Positions 19,536-28,650 are shown, counted from the first letter of the stretch. The stretch is DNA of 64,000 bases from Cellvibrionaceae bacterium 1162T.S.0a.05 (GCA_000964245.1 LANB01000001.1:1764392-1828391); one strand, 5' to 3'. Program-made: numbers and translations. Notes: generated by a model from the letters alone, not told the origin.

Positions 19536-19552
19536 TTGGCATCATTTCTGCC
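19536..19552 (+). promoter_or_regulatory. Sigma-54 promoter of urtA
   Basis: TTGGCATCATTTCTGCC has the required GG and GC separated by exactly 10 bp and the TTGGCA of the -24 box. The expected start site is near 19563, about 80 nt before the urtA ATG. Confidence 0.75.
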
Positions 19553-19644
19553 TTTTCAGCACGTAGCGCGACATGTGGACCTTGATGAAAAGCCCGTGTT
19601 GCTGCCCAAAAAATAATCTGCAAAGTCAGAGGAGACAATCAAGA

Positions 19645-20943
19645 ATGAAAAATATGATTAAAAAAACTGCGATGCTGGTGAGCGCAGCGGTGATCAGCAC
19701 CACGGCTTACTTCGCTCAAGCAGCTGACACTATCAAGGTTGGGGTATTGCATTCTCTTTCCGGGACTATGGCCATTAGTGAAACCACACTGAAAGACACT
19801 GTTTTGATGATGATCGAAGATCAAAACGCGAAGGGCGGTTTGCTCGGCAAGAAACTTGAAGCTGTTGTTGTTGACCCCGCTTCCAACTGGCCACTCTTTG
19901 CTGAAAAAACCAAAGAGCTGTTGGAAAAAGAAAAAGTGGATGTCATTTTCGGATGCTGGACGTCGGTATCACGTAAGTCCGTGTTGCCAGTGATCGAAGA
20001 GTTGAACGGCCTGCTGTTCTACCCTGTTCAATATGAAGGTGAAGAATCTTCGAAAAATGTTTTCTACACCGGTGCGGCACCTAACCAACAAGCGATTCCT
20101 GCGGTTGACTACCTGATGAGTGAAGACGGTGGTTCTGTTAAGCGTTGGGTACTGGAAGGCACCGACTATGTTTACCCACGTACTACCAACAAGATTCTTG
20201 AGCAATACCTGTTAAGCAAAGGTGTGAAGCCGGAAGATATTTCTATCAACTACACGCCCTTCGGTCATTCTGATTGGCAAACCCGTGTAGCAGAAATCAA
20301 GAAGTTCGGTTCTGCTGGCAAGAAAACTGCCGTGGTTTCTACCATCAACGGTGACGCTAACGTGCCTTTCTACAAAGAGTTGGGTAACGCCGGTATTTCT
20401 GCAGAAGATATTCCTGTCGTGGCATTCTCAGTCGGTGAAGAAGAGTTGAGTGGTTTTGATACGTCTCCTCTCGTGGGCCACCTCGCTGCCTGGAACTACT
20501 TCATGAGTGTTGATGATAAAGCCAATGACGAATTCATCGCCAAGTGGCACAAGTTCATTAAAAACAAGGACCGCGTCACTAACGACCCAATGGAAGCGAC
20601 TTACATTGGTTTCAAAGCCTGGGCAAAAGCGGTTGAGAAAGCCAAAACGACTGACGTCGACAAAGTACGCTCTGCAATGTACGGCATTAAAGTGCCTAAC
20701 TTGACCGGCGGTACGGCTGAAGTACTTTCTAACCATCACTTTACCAAGCCAGTATTGATTGGTGAAATTCAGTCTGATGGTCAATTTGAAATTGTTTGGC
20801 AAACAGACGGCGAAGTACCAGGAGATGCCTGGACTGACTTCCTGCCAGAATCTGCAAAAATCATTTCAGATTGGAAAGATCCAAAAATTAACTGCGGTAA
20901 CTACAATACCGAAACCAAAAAGTGTTCAGGACAAAACTACTAA
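19645..20943 (+). CDS. urtA: Urea ABC transporter, substrate-binding protein UrtA
   Basis: 432-aa periplasmic binding protein. A signal peptide ends around TAYFAQA, residue 25. The mature part begins DTIKVGVLHSLSGTMAISE, the typical start of UrtA, with FGCWTSVSRKSVLPV and NDPMEATYIGFKAWAKAV later. ATG 19645 has GAGGAG 9 nt upstream and gives the signal peptide; an upstream start at 19573 would bury it. A terminator-like hairpin follows, so UrtA is probably made in excess of the permease. Confidence 0.96.
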   Translation: MKNMIKKTAMLVSAAVISTTAYFAQAADTIKVGVLHSLSGTMAISETTLKDTVLMMIEDQNAKGGLLGKKLEAVVVDPASNWPLFAEKTKELLEKEKVDVIFGCWTSVSRKSVLPVIEELNGLLFYPVQYEGEESSKNVFYTGAAPNQQAIPAVDYLMSEDGGSVKRWVLEGTDYVYPRTTNKILEQYLLSKGVKPEDISINYTPFGHSDWQTRVAEIKKFGSAGKKTAVVSTINGDANVPFYKELGNAGISAEDIPVVAFSVGEEELSGFDTSPLVGHLAAWNYFMSVDDKANDEFIAKWHKFIKNKDRVTNDPMEATYIGFKAWAKAVEKAKTTDVDKVRSAMYGIKVPNLTGGTAEVLSNHHFTKPVLIGEIQSDGQFEIVWQTDGEVPGDAWTDFLPESAKIISDWKDPKINCGNYNTETKKCSGQNY

Positions 20944-21034
20944 TCACTTGAAAACACGATTGAGTTGACAAAATATAAGTCGACCATAAGAAGAGTTAAA
21001 CATTCAGGAAGTTTGGCAAGGAAGCCATGAAGGA

Positions 21035-21072
21035 AAAAAGGCCTTGTGAGCAGTAAAGCAAGGCCTTTTTAT
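21035..21072 (+). terminator. Attenuating terminator between urtA and urtB
   Basis: A 12-bp stem, AAAAAGGCCTTG and CAAGGCCTTTTT, with a 12-nt loop runs straight into the T tract. It lies within the urt operon, 91 bp after the urtA stop, and would lower transcription of urtBCDE relative to urtA. Confidence 0.8.
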
Positions 21073-21100
21073 TACGCACAAACGAAAAAAGCGGATAACA

Positions 21101-22765
21101 ATGAAAGCCCTTATAAGAATCACCGCATTGGGGATAGGCTTGTTGTTTACCTTGGTGAGCTTTGCGCAAAGCACAGAGCAAACTGAAGAAACAGCAGAAA
21201 ACCAGCCGCCCAACAAATTTGCTGAACGGGTGCAGGCTCTGAATGGGCGTTCGTTCAACGCAAAAATCAAAGCCATTGAGACACTCAGTGAAAGCAAGGA
21301 CCCTCGTGTACTCCCCATCCTCAAAGCCATGCTCGATAAGGACCAGGGCCTGTATTATCGTAAAAGTGATGACACCATTGTTACTGTCGAAGAAGTCGAA
21401 GACGGGCTGCAGTTAACGGATGTCTTAACGGGAGAAGATCTTGGTGTTGTCGGCAAGCGCGACGCAAGAAAAATCGGTATCAATAACAAGGTTCGCAATG
21501 TACTAAAAAGTGCCATTGCGGTACTCGAGTTGGGCGCGGATGAAAAACACATTCGTCTCCAAAGTGCACAGAACCTGTTAAAAAGCCCCGATAAAAATTT
21601 ATTAAGCTTGCTCGAAGAGCGAGCCGAACTAGAAGATGTGGCTTCTATCAAACATTTATTAGAGGTTGCGATTGCACTTATCAAAATAGACAGCGACGAC
21701 CAGAAAGTGCGATTGCAAGCTGTTGAAGTTTTAAGTTCATCCGTTGAACCCGAAGCGGTGAATGTAGTACGTAAGCTCGCCGAAGTGGATGAAGCGGGCA
21801 CCTATATCGAAGCGGATTTGAAAGTCGCCGAGTTGGCAGACGCGAAATTAAAATCGGTAGAGACCAAGCTCGCCATGTACCGTGCTACCGAAAATATCTT
21901 TTTTGGTTTGAGTCTCGGCTCGGTATTCCTGCTTGCGGCCATTGGCCTTGCAATTACCTTTGGTGTGATGGGCGTGATTAATATGGCCCACGGCGAGATG
22001 ATTATGATCGGCGCTTACACCACCTTCTTTGTGCAGCAAGCCATGCCGAATTTAATCGAGGCTTCACTATTTGTCGCCATTCCGCTGGCGTTTCTGGTTT
22101 CAGGGGCAGTGGGTGTCTTGATTGAAAGGACGATTATCCGGCATTTGTACGGCCGCCCCCTCGATACTTTGTTGGCGACCTTTGGTGTGGGCTTGATTCT
22201 GCAGCAAGCGGCCAGAACCTATAACTCAAACAATGTGCCGGTGATTACGCCTTCGTGGATGAGTTCCGCCTGGGCACCGAATGGCGCAATATCATTTAAT
22301 TACAACCGAATTTATATTTTGTTTTTTGCGCTGGTTGTCCTTTTTTCATTGGCGCTGTTATTAAAGAAAACGCTCTTTGGTTTGCAAATGCGTGCGGTTA
22401 CACAAAACCGCCCGATGGCCAGCTCGATGGGTATTCGTCAGAATCGTGTCGATGCCTTGACCTTTGGTTTGGGGTCGGGCATTGCGGGTATCGCCGGTGT
22501 TGCCTTAAGCCAAATCACCAATGTCGGGCCTAACCTCGGCAGTGCCTACATAATCGACTCGTTTATGGTGGTTGTGTTTGGTGGAGTGGGCAGTCTTATT
22601 GGCACTTTCTTTGGCGCCTTCGGGTTGGGCGTAATCAATAAGTTACTGGAACCGAGCTTCGGCGCTGTCGTCGGTAAAATTCTGGTTCTGATTTTTATTA
22701 TTCTATTTATTCAATGGCGACCTCGCGGCTTGTTCGCGCTTAAAGGTCGATTTGTGGAGGATTAA
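21101..22765 (+). CDS. urtB: Urea ABC transporter, permease UrtB
   Basis: 554-aa inner-membrane permease of the branched-chain amino acid (LivH) type. Residues 1-22 are a signal segment. Residues about 40-255 form a helical, HEAT-like extracytoplasmic domain with repeated LP.L..ML and V.VLS.S segments. The permease domain starts near residue 265 (FFGLSLGSVFLLAAIGLAIT) with VMGVINMAHGEMIMIGAY, the family's EAA-like region being TFGLGSGIAGIAGV. The long N-terminal domain occurs in proteobacterial UrtB but not in LivH. Confidence 0.94.
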   Translation: MKALIRITALGIGLLFTLVSFAQSTEQTEETAENQPPNKFAERVQALNGRSFNAKIKAIETLSESKDPRVLPILKAMLDKDQGLYYRKSDDTIVTVEEVEDGLQLTDVLTGEDLGVVGKRDARKIGINNKVRNVLKSAIAVLELGADEKHIRLQSAQNLLKSPDKNLLSLLEERAELEDVASIKHLLEVAIALIKIDSDDQKVRLQAVEVLSSSVEPEAVNVVRKLAEVDEAGTYIEADLKVAELADAKLKSVETKLAMYRATENIFFGLSLGSVFLLAAIGLAITFGVMGVINMAHGEMIMIGAYTTFFVQQAMPNLIEASLFVAIPLAFLVSGAVGVLIERTIIRHLYGRPLDTLLATFGVGLILQQAARTYNSNNVPVITPSWMSSAWAPNGAISFNYNRIYILFFALVVLFSLALLLKKTLFGLQMRAVTQNRPMASSMGIRQNRVDALTFGLGSGIAGIAGVALSQITNVGPNLGSAYIIDSFMVVVFGGVGSLIGTFFGAFGLGVINKLLEPSFGAVVGKILVLIFIILFIQWRPRGLFALKGRFVED

Positions 22766-22767
22766 TC

Positions 22768-24060
22768 ATGCAGCATCGTTCAATCCTTCTAAAAGTATTG
22801 CAAACGAGTCACGGCACGACCCTGATTAGTATTTTGGCAGCGGCAATTGTGCTCGTTCCTATTTTAAATTTGTTTGTACCGGAAAGCTCGTTTTTACATG
22901 TACCGACCTTTACCGTCACGGTATTGGGTAAATACTTGTGTTACGCCTTGTTAGCTTTAGCACTGGATTTAGTGTGGGGCTACTGCGGAATTTTAAGCCT
23001 GGGCCACGGCGCTTTTTTTGCGTTGGGTGGCTATGCCATGGGCATGTATTTAATGCGGCAAATTGGTGACCGTGGCGTCTACGGCAATCCCTTGTTGCCG
23101 GATTTCATGGTTTTCCTCAATTGGAATGAATTGCCCTGGTACTGGTACGGTTTTGATAATGGCTTCTTTGCCATGCTCATGGTCTTGCTTGTTCCTGGTT
23201 TACTCGCGTTTGTTTTCGGTTGGCTGGCCTTCCGTTCACGTGTCACGGGTGTGTACCTGAGTATCATGACGCAAGCCCTGACCTACGTGTTAATGCAAGC
23301 CTTCCTGCTCAATGATTTTGGCTTCGGCGGCAACAACGGTTTTACCGACTTTAAGGATATTTTCGGCGCGGACGTACAAAGTGATGCAACACGTATTGCA
23401 CTCTTTGTCGCTTCCGGTTTGTTTTTAATCGGCGCCTATTTCTTATGTAAGTTTGTGACCGAAAGCAAAATGGGCCGCGTGCTAGTGAGCATCCGCGATG
23501 CCGAAAGTCGCGCACGATTTTTAGGTTACCGCGTAGAGCACTACAAGCTGTTTGTTTTTGTTCTTTCGGCCATGTTAGCGGGTATTGCTGGCGCCCTCTT
23601 TGTTCCGCAGGCAGGGATTATCAATCCAACCCAGTTTGAACCGGTATTCTCTATTGAAGTTGTTATCTGGGTTGCACTGGGTGGCCGTGGCACACTTTAC
23701 GGTGCCATTATTGGTGGTCTGGTAGTTAACTACACCAAAAGTTTTTACACCGGCGCCATGCCGGAAATGTGGCTCTTTGTTTTAGGCGGTATATTTATTA
23801 TTTCGACCATTTATGCCAACAAGGGCGTCATCGTCGGCGTGATACTTTCAGTTATTGCGATGACAATATTCCAGCCGCTCGCACAAGCAATCAGTGAAGA
23901 CTTCTACCAATTTATTTTATTGGCCGTGGTTTACGCTGTGCTCTTTTCTTCAGCCATTTATTTTGATCGCCTCTATGACCTGGCGAAATCCAGAATAGCT
24001 GCAACAAATTGGTTTACCAATCTCAATCAGGCGCCACACACAGAGGAGGCAAAATCATGA
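22768..24060 (+). CDS. urtC: Urea ABC transporter, permease UrtC
   Basis: 430-aa LivM-type permease, partner of UrtB. LDLVWGYCGILSLGHGAFFALGGYAMGMY is split here as the family's GILSLGHGAFF motif, and SIRDAESRARFLGYRVEHYK is the cytoplasmic coupling loop. It starts 2 bp after urtB, and its stop overlaps the urtD start (ATGA). Confidence 0.95.
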   Translation: MQHRSILLKVLQTSHGTTLISILAAAIVLVPILNLFVPESSFLHVPTFTVTVLGKYLCYALLALALDLVWGYCGILSLGHGAFFALGGYAMGMYLMRQIGDRGVYGNPLLPDFMVFLNWNELPWYWYGFDNGFFAMLMVLLVPGLLAFVFGWLAFRSRVTGVYLSIMTQALTYVLMQAFLLNDFGFGGNNGFTDFKDIFGADVQSDATRIALFVASGLFLIGAYFLCKFVTESKMGRVLVSIRDAESRARFLGYRVEHYKLFVFVLSAMLAGIAGALFVPQAGIINPTQFEPVFSIEVVIWVALGGRGTLYGAIIGGLVVNYTKSFYTGAMPEMWLFVLGGIFIISTIYANKGVIVGVILSVIAMTIFQPLAQAISEDFYQFILLAVVYAVLFSSAIYFDRLYDLAKSRIAATNWFTNLNQAPHTEEAKS

Positions 24061-24821
24061 CCGTGACCAACGCCTCACCTGAAATAAAAAGTATTTTGTA
24101 CCTGAATGGTGTAACCAAATCCTTTGACGGCTTCAAAGCGATAAACAATTTGTCCCTGGATATTGCGCCCGGCGAACTGCGCGCAATTATCGGCCCTAAC
24201 GGCGCGGGTAAAAGCACGATGATGGACATCATCACAGGCAAAACCAAACCGGACAAAGGTGAAGTGCGCTTCAAGGACAACATCGACCTCACACGTCACG
24301 ACGAAGCCGATATCGCCAACATGGGCATTGGCCGAAAATTTCAAAAACCGACGGTCATTGAAAGCTTAAGTGTTTGGGAAAACCTGGACCTTGCACTTGC
24401 AGGCAACCGCAATGTGTGGCAAACCCTGTTTTTTAAACTCAAAAAAGCACAACACGAACGCATTGATGAAATCATGACCCTGATCGGTTTAAGCGAAAAA
24501 CGCGACGCGCTCGCAAAAAACCTCAGCCACGGACAAAAGCAATGGCTGGAAATCGGCATGCTCATCATCCAGGAGCCCGAAGTGTTATTGGTCGACGAAC
24601 CCGCAGGCGGTATGACGGATTACGAAACCATGGAAACGGCGCGCCTGTTAAAAGAGATCAGCGAGCATCATTCCGTGATCGTAGTCGAACACGATATGGA
24701 TTTTGTTCGCGCGCTGGATTGTCGCGTCACTGTGTTACACGAAGGCTCGGTGCTGGCTGAAGGTTCGCTTGATAAAGTGAGTAGCAATCAGCAAGTGATC
24801 GAAGTGTATTTGGGTAGGTAG
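24057..24821 (+). CDS. urtD: Urea ABC transporter, ATPase UrtD
   Basis: 254-aa LivG-type ABC ATPase. Walker A is GPNGAGKSTMMD, the signature motif is NLSHGQKQWLEIGM, and Walker B is VLLVDEPAGGM. I use ATG 24057, which overlaps the urtC stop and has GAGGAGG upstream. It is followed by 371 bp holding LHR elements 3 and 4. Confidence 0.96.
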   Translation: MTVTNASPEIKSILYLNGVTKSFDGFKAINNLSLDIAPGELRAIIGPNGAGKSTMMDIITGKTKPDKGEVRFKDNIDLTRHDEADIANMGIGRKFQKPTVIESLSVWENLDLALAGNRNVWQTLFFKLKKAQHERIDEIMTLIGLSEKRDALAKNLSHGQKQWLEIGMLIIQEPEVLLVDEPAGGMTDYETMETARLLKEISEHHSVIVVEHDMDFVRALDCRVTVLHEGSVLAEGSLDKVSSNQQVIEVYLGR

Positions 24822-24830
24822 TTTGTTGTG

Positions 24831-24940
24831 TGGTTGGTGGGAGGACGGCCTTTCAAAACACGCCGTGAACCCATCCCTGGGGGCTCGACACCGGCATCCC
24901 TGCCGGTGACGGTTTTGAAAGGCCGTCCTCCCACCAACCA
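24831..24940 (-). repeat. LHR element 3 (urtD-urtE gap, first copy)
   Basis: Arms 24831-24858 and 24913-24940 pair perfectly over 28 bp, extending to about 32 if G-T pairs are allowed. The core on the minus strand is CCGTCACCGGC, AGGGAT, GCCGGTGTCGAG, CCCCCAGGGATGGGTTCAC. This core variant is shared with element 4 only. It starts 9 bp after the urtD stop. Confidence 0.92.
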
Positions 24941-25052
24941 TGCGACATACTTCCGAGTTTCCGTTAGCGGGTTGCAGAAAATTACATTGATGAAAGTTTT
25001 AATGAGTTTCGAATACTATTTTTTGCAGCGCTAAAATTTACGAAGAATGATA

Positions 25053-25170
25053 TGAGCGGAGCGCTTGCGAAGAGGTATTTGAAACCGTCACCGGCAGGGA
25101 TGCCGGTGTCGAGCCCCCAGGGATGGGTTCACGGCGCGTTTCAAATACCTCTTCGTAAGTGCTGCGCGCC
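25053..25170 (+). repeat. LHR element 4 (urtD-urtE gap, second copy)
   Basis: Arms about 25056-25084 and 25139-25167, 29 bp with three mismatches, two of them G-T type. The core is nearly identical to that of element 3 but in the opposite orientation, while the arms are unrelated to those of element 3. The right arm ends 23 bp before urtE. Confidence 0.88.
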
Positions 25171-25192
25171 TTAAACGAGATGAACTAAAAAA

Positions 25193-25888
25193 ATGTTAAC
25201 AGCAAAAAACATCGATTTATTCTACGGCGCGAGCCAAGCCTTAAGCGAAGTGAACCTCGAAGCAAAACAAGGTGAAATCACCTGCATCCTCGGCCGCAAT
25301 GGTGTGGGCAAAACCTCACTCATGCAAGCGATCACTGGCCGACACCCCGTTACCGAAGGCAGCGTCGTATGGGATGGCAAAGACATCACCAAACTGCCCG
25401 CCGCAGAACGCGCGCGCATGGGCATCGCCTACGTCCCACAAGGGCGACAAATATTTTCTCAACTTACCGTATTGGAAAATATGCAAAGCGGTTTCGCGAC
25501 TTTACCGCGCGGCGAAAGAAAAATAAAAGACGAAATATACGATCTCTTTCCCGTGTTGCGAAAAATGTTGCGCCGGCGCGGCGGCGACTTATCCGGTGGC
25601 CAGCAACAACAACTCTCCATTGCCCGCGCACTCGTCACGCAACCAAAAATACTGATTCTCGATGAACCCACCGAAGGCATCCAGCCCTCCATCATCAAAG
25701 ACATACACAAAGTCATTACCTATTTGCGCGAACAAGGCGATATGGCCATTATTCTCGTCGAGCAATATTTTGAATTCGCGCGTGATCTGGGTGATTGCTA
25801 TTCCGTAATGGACCGCGGTGTCGTCACGGTCAGTGGCCGCGTTGCCGAGATGGACGAGCAAAAAGTCCGCTCCTACCTCACTGTTTAA
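25193..25888 (+). CDS. urtE: Urea ABC transporter, ATPase UrtE
   Basis: 231-aa LivF-type ABC ATPase. Walker A is GRNGVGKTSLMQ, the signature GGDLSGGQQQQLSIARAL, and Walker B ILILDEPTEGIQPS, all in UrtE wording. It is the last gene of the urt operon; no clear terminator follows before the NtrC sites of the porin gene. Confidence 0.96.
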   Translation: MLTAKNIDLFYGASQALSEVNLEAKQGEITCILGRNGVGKTSLMQAITGRHPVTEGSVVWDGKDITKLPAAERARMGIAYVPQGRQIFSQLTVLENMQSGFATLPRGERKIKDEIYDLFPVLRKMLRRRGGDLSGGQQQQLSIARALVTQPKILILDEPTEGIQPSIIKDIHKVITYLREQGDMAIILVEQYFEFARDLGDCYSVMDRGVVTVSGRVAEMDEQKVRSYLTV

Positions 25889-26005
25889 CCTCCGGTCTCC
25901 TGATTTAGTAGCCCCCGATCTGGAGCGCATCTGCGCTCCTTTTCCTTCCATTTGATCTCGCCTTTTCCGGCCTGAATTACCGCGTTCAGCCACTTAAATC
26001 CTGCT

Positions 26006-26020
26006 GCAATATTCTGGTGC
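26006..26020 (+). promoter_or_regulatory. NtrC-like binding site upstream of the TorF-type porin gene
   Basis: GCAATATTCTGGTGC agrees with the NtrC dyad at about 12 of 15 positions, including the whole right half. It lies about 130 bp before the sigma-54 promoter. Confidence 0.6.
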
Positions 26021-26048
26021 GACGCTTGTGTCCCATTTTGGAATAGAT

Positions 26049-26063
26049 GCATCTTTTTGGTGC
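26049..26063 (+). promoter_or_regulatory. Second NtrC-like site upstream of the TorF-type porin gene
   Basis: GCATCTTTTTGGTGC keeps GCA and TTGGTGC. Its centre is 43 bp from the first site, about four helical turns, on the same face of the DNA. Confidence 0.6.
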
Positions 26064-26137
26064 GTTTAGGGGTTTGAAACCGTTTATTAATGCAGCAATA
26101 GTACACTATCTTGTTGTTTTTAAATGAGTTTTCATTC

Positions 26138-26154
26138 TTGGCGTGGAAAGTGCT
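26138..26154 (+). promoter_or_regulatory. Sigma-54 promoter of the porin-glnK-amtB unit
   Basis: CTTGGCGTGGAAAGTGCTA holds GG and GC with exactly 10 bp between. The start site would be near 26165, leaving a leader of about 65 nt. Confidence 0.72.
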
Positions 26155-26229
26155 AAATGAAGGCAAGCTCGTTCTGATACAAAAGTAACAGGCTGTAAAA
26201 AGACAAAAAATCTCAATTGGAGGACGCAT

Positions 26230-26889
26230 ATGAAAACTTCTAAGAAATTACTCGCTGGTGCTGTCGCTGCTACCGTAATGTCAGTAGGCGCGATTGCTCC
26301 TGCTGCGCAAGCAGAAGTCAGTGGCTCAATGGGTATCGGCAACATTTACCTTTGGCGTGGTATTGACCTGAGTGCAGGTGACGGTACGCCTTCTGTAAAT
26401 GGCTCACTTGATTTTAGCGAAGGTGGTTTCTACGCAGGTATCTGGAGTGGATCAGGTGATAACACACTGGGTACTGAATACGACTTGTACCTTGGTTACG
26501 GCGGCGAAGCCGGTGACTTCACTTACGACTTAAGCTTGTGGTCTTATCAGTACCCAACTGCAATTGACAAGGACACAGGTGTAGACATTTCCAACGACAT
26601 CGGCGATCTGATGGAAGCGGTTATCAGCCTGGGTTACGGTCCTGTTGCAGTGACTTACTACCACGGTTTACAAGATCTTGATGAGTATTACTACCTGACT
26701 GTTGGTGCTTCTTTCGACGCATTCAGCATCACTTACGGTAAGCACAAAGACTCCATGTCTCACATCGACTTCGGCTACTCCATCACTGATAGCCTCGCAA
26801 TCACTTTGAGCCAGGTTGTCGACGATGATGACGGTGCGTTTGACGATGATACCAACGTTGCCGTGTCTTACAGCATCACTATCGAGTAA
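26230..26889 (+). CDS. TorF-family (TIGR02001) putative porin
   Basis: 219 aa. The signal peptide ends at APAAQA. The mature protein is an outer-membrane barrel by pattern: VSGSMGIGNIYLWRGIDLS at its start is typical of TIGR02001, then strand-turn repeats rich in Gly, Tyr and Asp, and a C-terminal NVAVSYSITIE. Its sigma-54 promoter, NtrC-like sites and position before glnK-amtB suggest a channel for a nitrogen compound, possibly urea or ammonium; the substrate is inference. Confidence 0.82.
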   Translation: MKTSKKLLAGAVAATVMSVGAIAPAAQAEVSGSMGIGNIYLWRGIDLSAGDGTPSVNGSLDFSEGGFYAGIWSGSGDNTLGTEYDLYLGYGGEAGDFTYDLSLWSYQYPTAIDKDTGVDISNDIGDLMEAVISLGYGPVAVTYYHGLQDLDEYYYLTVGASFDAFSITYGKHKDSMSHIDFGYSITDSLAITLSQVVDDDDGAFDDDTNVAVSYSITIE

Positions 26890-26897
26890 GAAGAATT

Positions 26898-26927
26898 AAA
26901 AGCTGAAGCTTCGGCTTCAGCTTTCTT
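26898..26927 (+). terminator. UUCG-loop hairpin between the porin gene and glnK
   Basis: AGCTGAAGC, TTCG loop, GCTTCAGCT followed by TTCTT. It should partly stop transcription after the porin gene, leaving lower expression of glnK-amtB from the same promoter. Confidence 0.8.
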
Positions 26928-26948
26928 AACCCTCAATAAAATCAATAA

Positions 26949-27299
<351 letters not shown>

Positions 27300-27333
27300 A
27301 AATAAGTAGAATCCTTAATCCCGGAGAACTGCT

Positions 27334-28611
27334 ATGGAAAACAATATTTTTGAATTGCAGTACGCAATGGACACGTTTTATTTTCTTGTCTGTGGCGCAC
27401 TGGTAATGTGGATGGCTGCTGGCTTCGCAATGCTCGAATCCGGTCTCGTCCGCGCTAAAAACACAACTGAAATTTTAACTAAAAACGTCGCATTGTTTGC
27501 GATTGCATGCACCATGTACATGGTGTGTGGATACAACTTCATGTACGACGGTGGCTGGTTTCTTTCCGGCGTAACCACTGTTGCAGGCATGGACGATGCT
27601 GCGATTGCTGCAGTACTGGCTGACTCAGCTGAAGCAGGATTCGATGGCGATTCGGTTTATTCCGGCGCATCAGACTTTTTCTTCCAGGTTGTGTTTGTTG
27701 CAACAGCAATGTCTATCGTATCGGGTGCCGTTGCAGAGCGTATGAAGCTTTGGGCATTCCTGATTTTCGCGATCGTCATGACAGGCTTCATTTATCCAAT
27801 CGAAGGTGGATGGACCTGGGGCGGTAAAGAAGTTCCTGGCATCGGCGCACTGAGCTACAGCGACTATGCGGGTTCCGGTATTGTTCACTTGGCGGGTGCC
27901 GCAGCTGCTTTGGCAGGTGTGTTGGTTCTCGGCGCGCGTAAAGGCAAATATGGCCCCAACGGCGAAGTGAATGCGATCCCAGGTGCAAACTTGCCATTGG
28001 CCACACTCGGTATGTTCATCCTGTGGTTGGGATGGTTCGGCTTTAACGGTGGCTCCACCTTGAAGTTGGGCGGTATCGCAGTGGCTAACGAAGTGGCTAA
28101 TGTCTTCATGAACACCAATGCAGCGGCTTCCGGTGGTTTGATTGCTGCACTGATTGTGGCTCGCATCATGTTCGGCAAAGCTGACCTCACTATGGCCATC
28201 AACGGTGCGCTCGCAGGTCTGGTTGCAATCACTGCTGAGCCAGCGGATCCGAGTGCCTTGCTGTCAACCATCATTGGTGCAATCGGTGGTGTGATCGTTG
28301 TCTTCAGCATTATCTTGCTCGACAAACTGAAAATTGATGACCCTGTTGGTGCGATTTCCGTACACGGTGTCGTCGGTATCTGGGGTATCTTCGCAGTATT
28401 GCTCTCCGACTCCGATGCAACATTCGGCGGTCAGTTGGTGGGAACCCTCGTTATCTTTGTTTGGGTATTCGTTACCAGCCTGATTGTTTGGTTCGCGCTT
28501 AAAGCCATTATGGGCGTGCGCGTCAGTGAAGAAGAAGAATTCGACGGTGTGGACATTTCCGAGTGTGGAATGGAAGCCTACCCCGAATTTACTGCTGGCG
28601 GTTCCAACTAG
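27334..28611 (+). CDS. amtB: Ammonium transporter AmtB
   Basis: 425-aa trimeric ammonium channel. The family pattern is clear: AMLESGLVRAKNTTEIL early, DYAGSGIVHLAGAAAALAG (with the pore His) and LWLGWFGFNGGST in the centre, and AISVHGVVGIWGI (second pore His) near residue 340. The N-terminus has no evident signal peptide before the first helix. The cytoplasmic tail, VSEEEEFDGVDISECGMEAY, is the part PII contacts in the family. Confidence 0.96.
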   Translation: MENNIFELQYAMDTFYFLVCGALVMWMAAGFAMLESGLVRAKNTTEILTKNVALFAIACTMYMVCGYNFMYDGGWFLSGVTTVAGMDDAAIAAVLADSAEAGFDGDSVYSGASDFFFQVVFVATAMSIVSGAVAERMKLWAFLIFAIVMTGFIYPIEGGWTWGGKEVPGIGALSYSDYAGSGIVHLAGAAAALAGVLVLGARKGKYGPNGEVNAIPGANLPLATLGMFILWLGWFGFNGGSTLKLGGIAVANEVANVFMNTNAAASGGLIAALIVARIMFGKADLTMAINGALAGLVAITAEPADPSALLSTIIGAIGGVIVVFSIILLDKLKIDDPVGAISVHGVVGIWGIFAVLLSDSDATFGGQLVGTLVIFVWVFVTSLIVWFALKAIMGVRVSEEEEFDGVDISECGMEAYPEFTAGGSN

Positions 28612-28650
28612 GTTTTCCTTGGATGACTCTCACAAGTCAGACGCTTACTT

